DNA of 64,000 nt from Variovorax paradoxus (lineage in GTDB: Bacteria; Pseudomonadota; Gammaproteobacteria; Burkholderiales; Burkholderiaceae_C). The stretch is taken from assembly GCF_029919115.1 (NCBI RefSeq), contig NZ_CP123990.1, forward strand, positions 2,976,001 through 3,040,000, given 5' to 3'. Each line of letters begins with the position of its first letter. Within the stretch, counting starts at the first letter, position 1. Of this stretch, positions 62,997 to 64,000 are shown piece after piece. A model generated the notes under the pieces. The model had not been told where the DNA came from and did no database searches. It worked only from the letters and a program-made list of their open reading frames with translations. The position numbers and the translations under genes are program-made.

Positions 62997-64000
62997 ATGA
63001 CCGCATCGATCCAGTCACTCGGGCCCGCGCCTGATCCGCGCGAAGCACCGCGCGCCTTCCTCGAACATCTGTACCGCGTGGCGGTGGACCGCGCATTGCC
63101 CCTTTCCACGCTGGGCGCCCATCTGCCGAAGCCGCCCAAGGGCCGCACGCTGGTGCTCGGCGCAGGCAAGGCGGGCGGCTCGATGGTGCAGGCGCTCGAA
63201 GCCCTGTGGCCAGCCGATGCGCCGCTGTCGGGCCTCGTCGTCACGCGCTACGACCACATTCCGCCGCGGCCCGAGGGCGTACCCCAGCGCATCGAGCTCG
63301 TCGAAGCCGCGCACCCGGTGCCCGATGCGGCCGGGCAGCAGGCCGCAGAGCGCATCCTCGCGCTGACGCAGGGCCTCACGGCCGACGACCTCGTGCTGTG
63401 CCTGATCTCGGGCGGCGGCTCGTCGCTGCTGGTGCTGCCCGCCGAGGGCCTCACGCTGGAAGACAAGCAGCGCATCAACAAGCAACTGCTCGACAGCGGC
63501 GCGCACATCGGCGAGATGAATTGCGTGCGCAAGCACCTTTCGCGCATCAAGGGAGGCCGGCTGGCCGCGGCCTGCGCCCCGGCGCGGGTGGTCACGCTCA
63601 CCATCAGCGATGTGCCGGGCGACGATGCGGCAGTCATCGCGAGCGGCCCCACGGTTCCCGACGCCACCACTTGCGCCGACGCGCTGGCCATCCTCGACCG
63701 CTACGGCATCGAGGTGCCGGCGCCCGTGCGCGCCCAACTCGAGAGCGGCGAGCTCGAAACGCCGAAGCCGGGCGACGCGGTTTTCAACGGCCATGAAGTC
63801 CACATGATCGCCACGCCGCAGCAGTCGCTCGAAGCCGCGGCCAAGGCGGCGCGCGAGGCCGGCATCGAGGCGCACATCCTCAGCGACGAAATCGAAGGCG
63901 AATCGCGCGAGGTCGGCAAGATGCACGCCGCGCTCGCACGCGCCGTGGCAAATCGCGGCCAGCCCTTTGCGCGGCCGTGCGTCATTCTTTCGGGCGGGGA
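62997..64000 (+). CDS. ttuD: Glycerate 2-kinase (MOFRL family; formerly hydroxypyruvate reductase TtuD), cut by window end
   Basis: The frame runs open from an ATG at 62997 (or 62979) to the window end, at least 334 residues. It shows TLVLGAGKAGGSMVQALEAL, LCLISGGGSSLLVLP, GEMNCVRKHLSRIKGGRLA and TISDVPGDDAAVIASGP, all typical of glycerate kinase type 2. It phosphorylates D-glycerate to 2-phosphoglycerate, completing the route from allantoin through glyoxylate, Gcl and GlxR. It follows puuD by 75 bases on the same strand. The C-terminal MOFRL domain lies beyond the window. Confidence 0.88.
   Translation, partial: MTASIQSLGPAPDPREAPRAFLEHLYRVAVDRALPLSTLGAHLPKPPKGRTLVLGAGKAGGSMVQALEALWPADAPLSGLVVTRYDHIPPRPEGVPQRIELVEAAHPVPDAAGQQAAERILALTQGLTADDLVLCLISGGGSSLLVLPAEGLTLEDKQRINKQLLDSGAHIGEMNCVRKHLSRIKGGRLAAACAPARVVTLTISDVPGDDAAVIASGPTVPDATTCADALAILDRYGIEVPAPVRAQLESGELETPKPGDAVFNGHEVHMIATPQQSLEAAAKAAREAGIEAHILSDEIEGESREVGKMHAALARAVANRGQPFARPCVILSGG

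Overview
The window looks like a chromosomal segment of a high-GC betaproteobacterium of the Comamonadaceae, most like Variovorax. This is judged from the very GC-rich codon use, the many LysR and GntR/FCD regulators, a Bug-type (TctC) solute receptor, and the particular mix of catabolic genes. No rRNA, tRNA, CRISPR array, integrase or intact insertion sequence was recognised.

Left part (1-16.5 kb): gcl-hyi-glxR turns glyoxylate into glycerate, next to a divergent LysR gene. A two-gene unit follows, encoding an exported carotenoid-oxygenase-family enzyme and a DUF2141 protein. Then come an AI-2E-type permease, a DctA-like symporter with a GntR regulator, a soluble sensor kinase followed by an FAD monooxygenase, and a D-tartrate module (Bug receptor, TarD dehydratase, divergent LysR, small VOC protein).

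Middle (16.5-38 kb): a stretch of small orphan ORFs and inverted repeats (16.6-19.1 kb) leads to a LysR gene, a degenerate response regulator with an internal 39-base tandem duplication, and a 1567-residue autotransporter. Next is a block resembling the 4-nitrobenzoate/4-hydroxylaminobenzoate genes: LysR, a PnbB-like lyase, a PnbA-like nitroreductase, a frameshifted HD-domain gene, and a cupin/AhpD-like pair. It is followed by a diguanylate cyclase, a tandem universal stress protein, an Rnk-like protein next to 7-base tandem repeats, a katG split by a frameshift at a C-run, a DUF305 protein and an aldo/keto reductase.

Right part (38.8-64 kb): a purine/allantoin catabolic regulon in two blocks. 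Block one (38.9-43.6 kb) has an NCS2 permease, a GntR regulator, an allantoin/hydantoin racemase-type enzyme and an NCS1 permease. Block two (55.0 kb to the end) has an M20 amidohydrolase, a UraD-AllC fusion, PuuE allantoinase, a GntR regulator, UraH, a lipoprotein, XdhC, the cytochrome-linked urate oxidase PuuD, and a glycerate kinase cut by the window end. Four TGTATACA palindromes sit upstream of the two permeases, the GntR/uraH divergent pair and puuD, so both blocks are probably controlled by the two paralogous GntR proteins. With gcl-hyi-glxR at the left end, the window encodes most of a route from urate through allantoin and glyoxylate to phosphoglycerate. Between the blocks (43.7-54.9 kb) lie a TDT-family transporter with a divergent GlxA-type regulator, an SDR with a small co-encoded protein, a hybrid histidine kinase with an OmpR-type regulator, a SET-domain protein, and a LysR/binding-protein/PLP-enzyme module with a convergent alpha/beta hydrolase.
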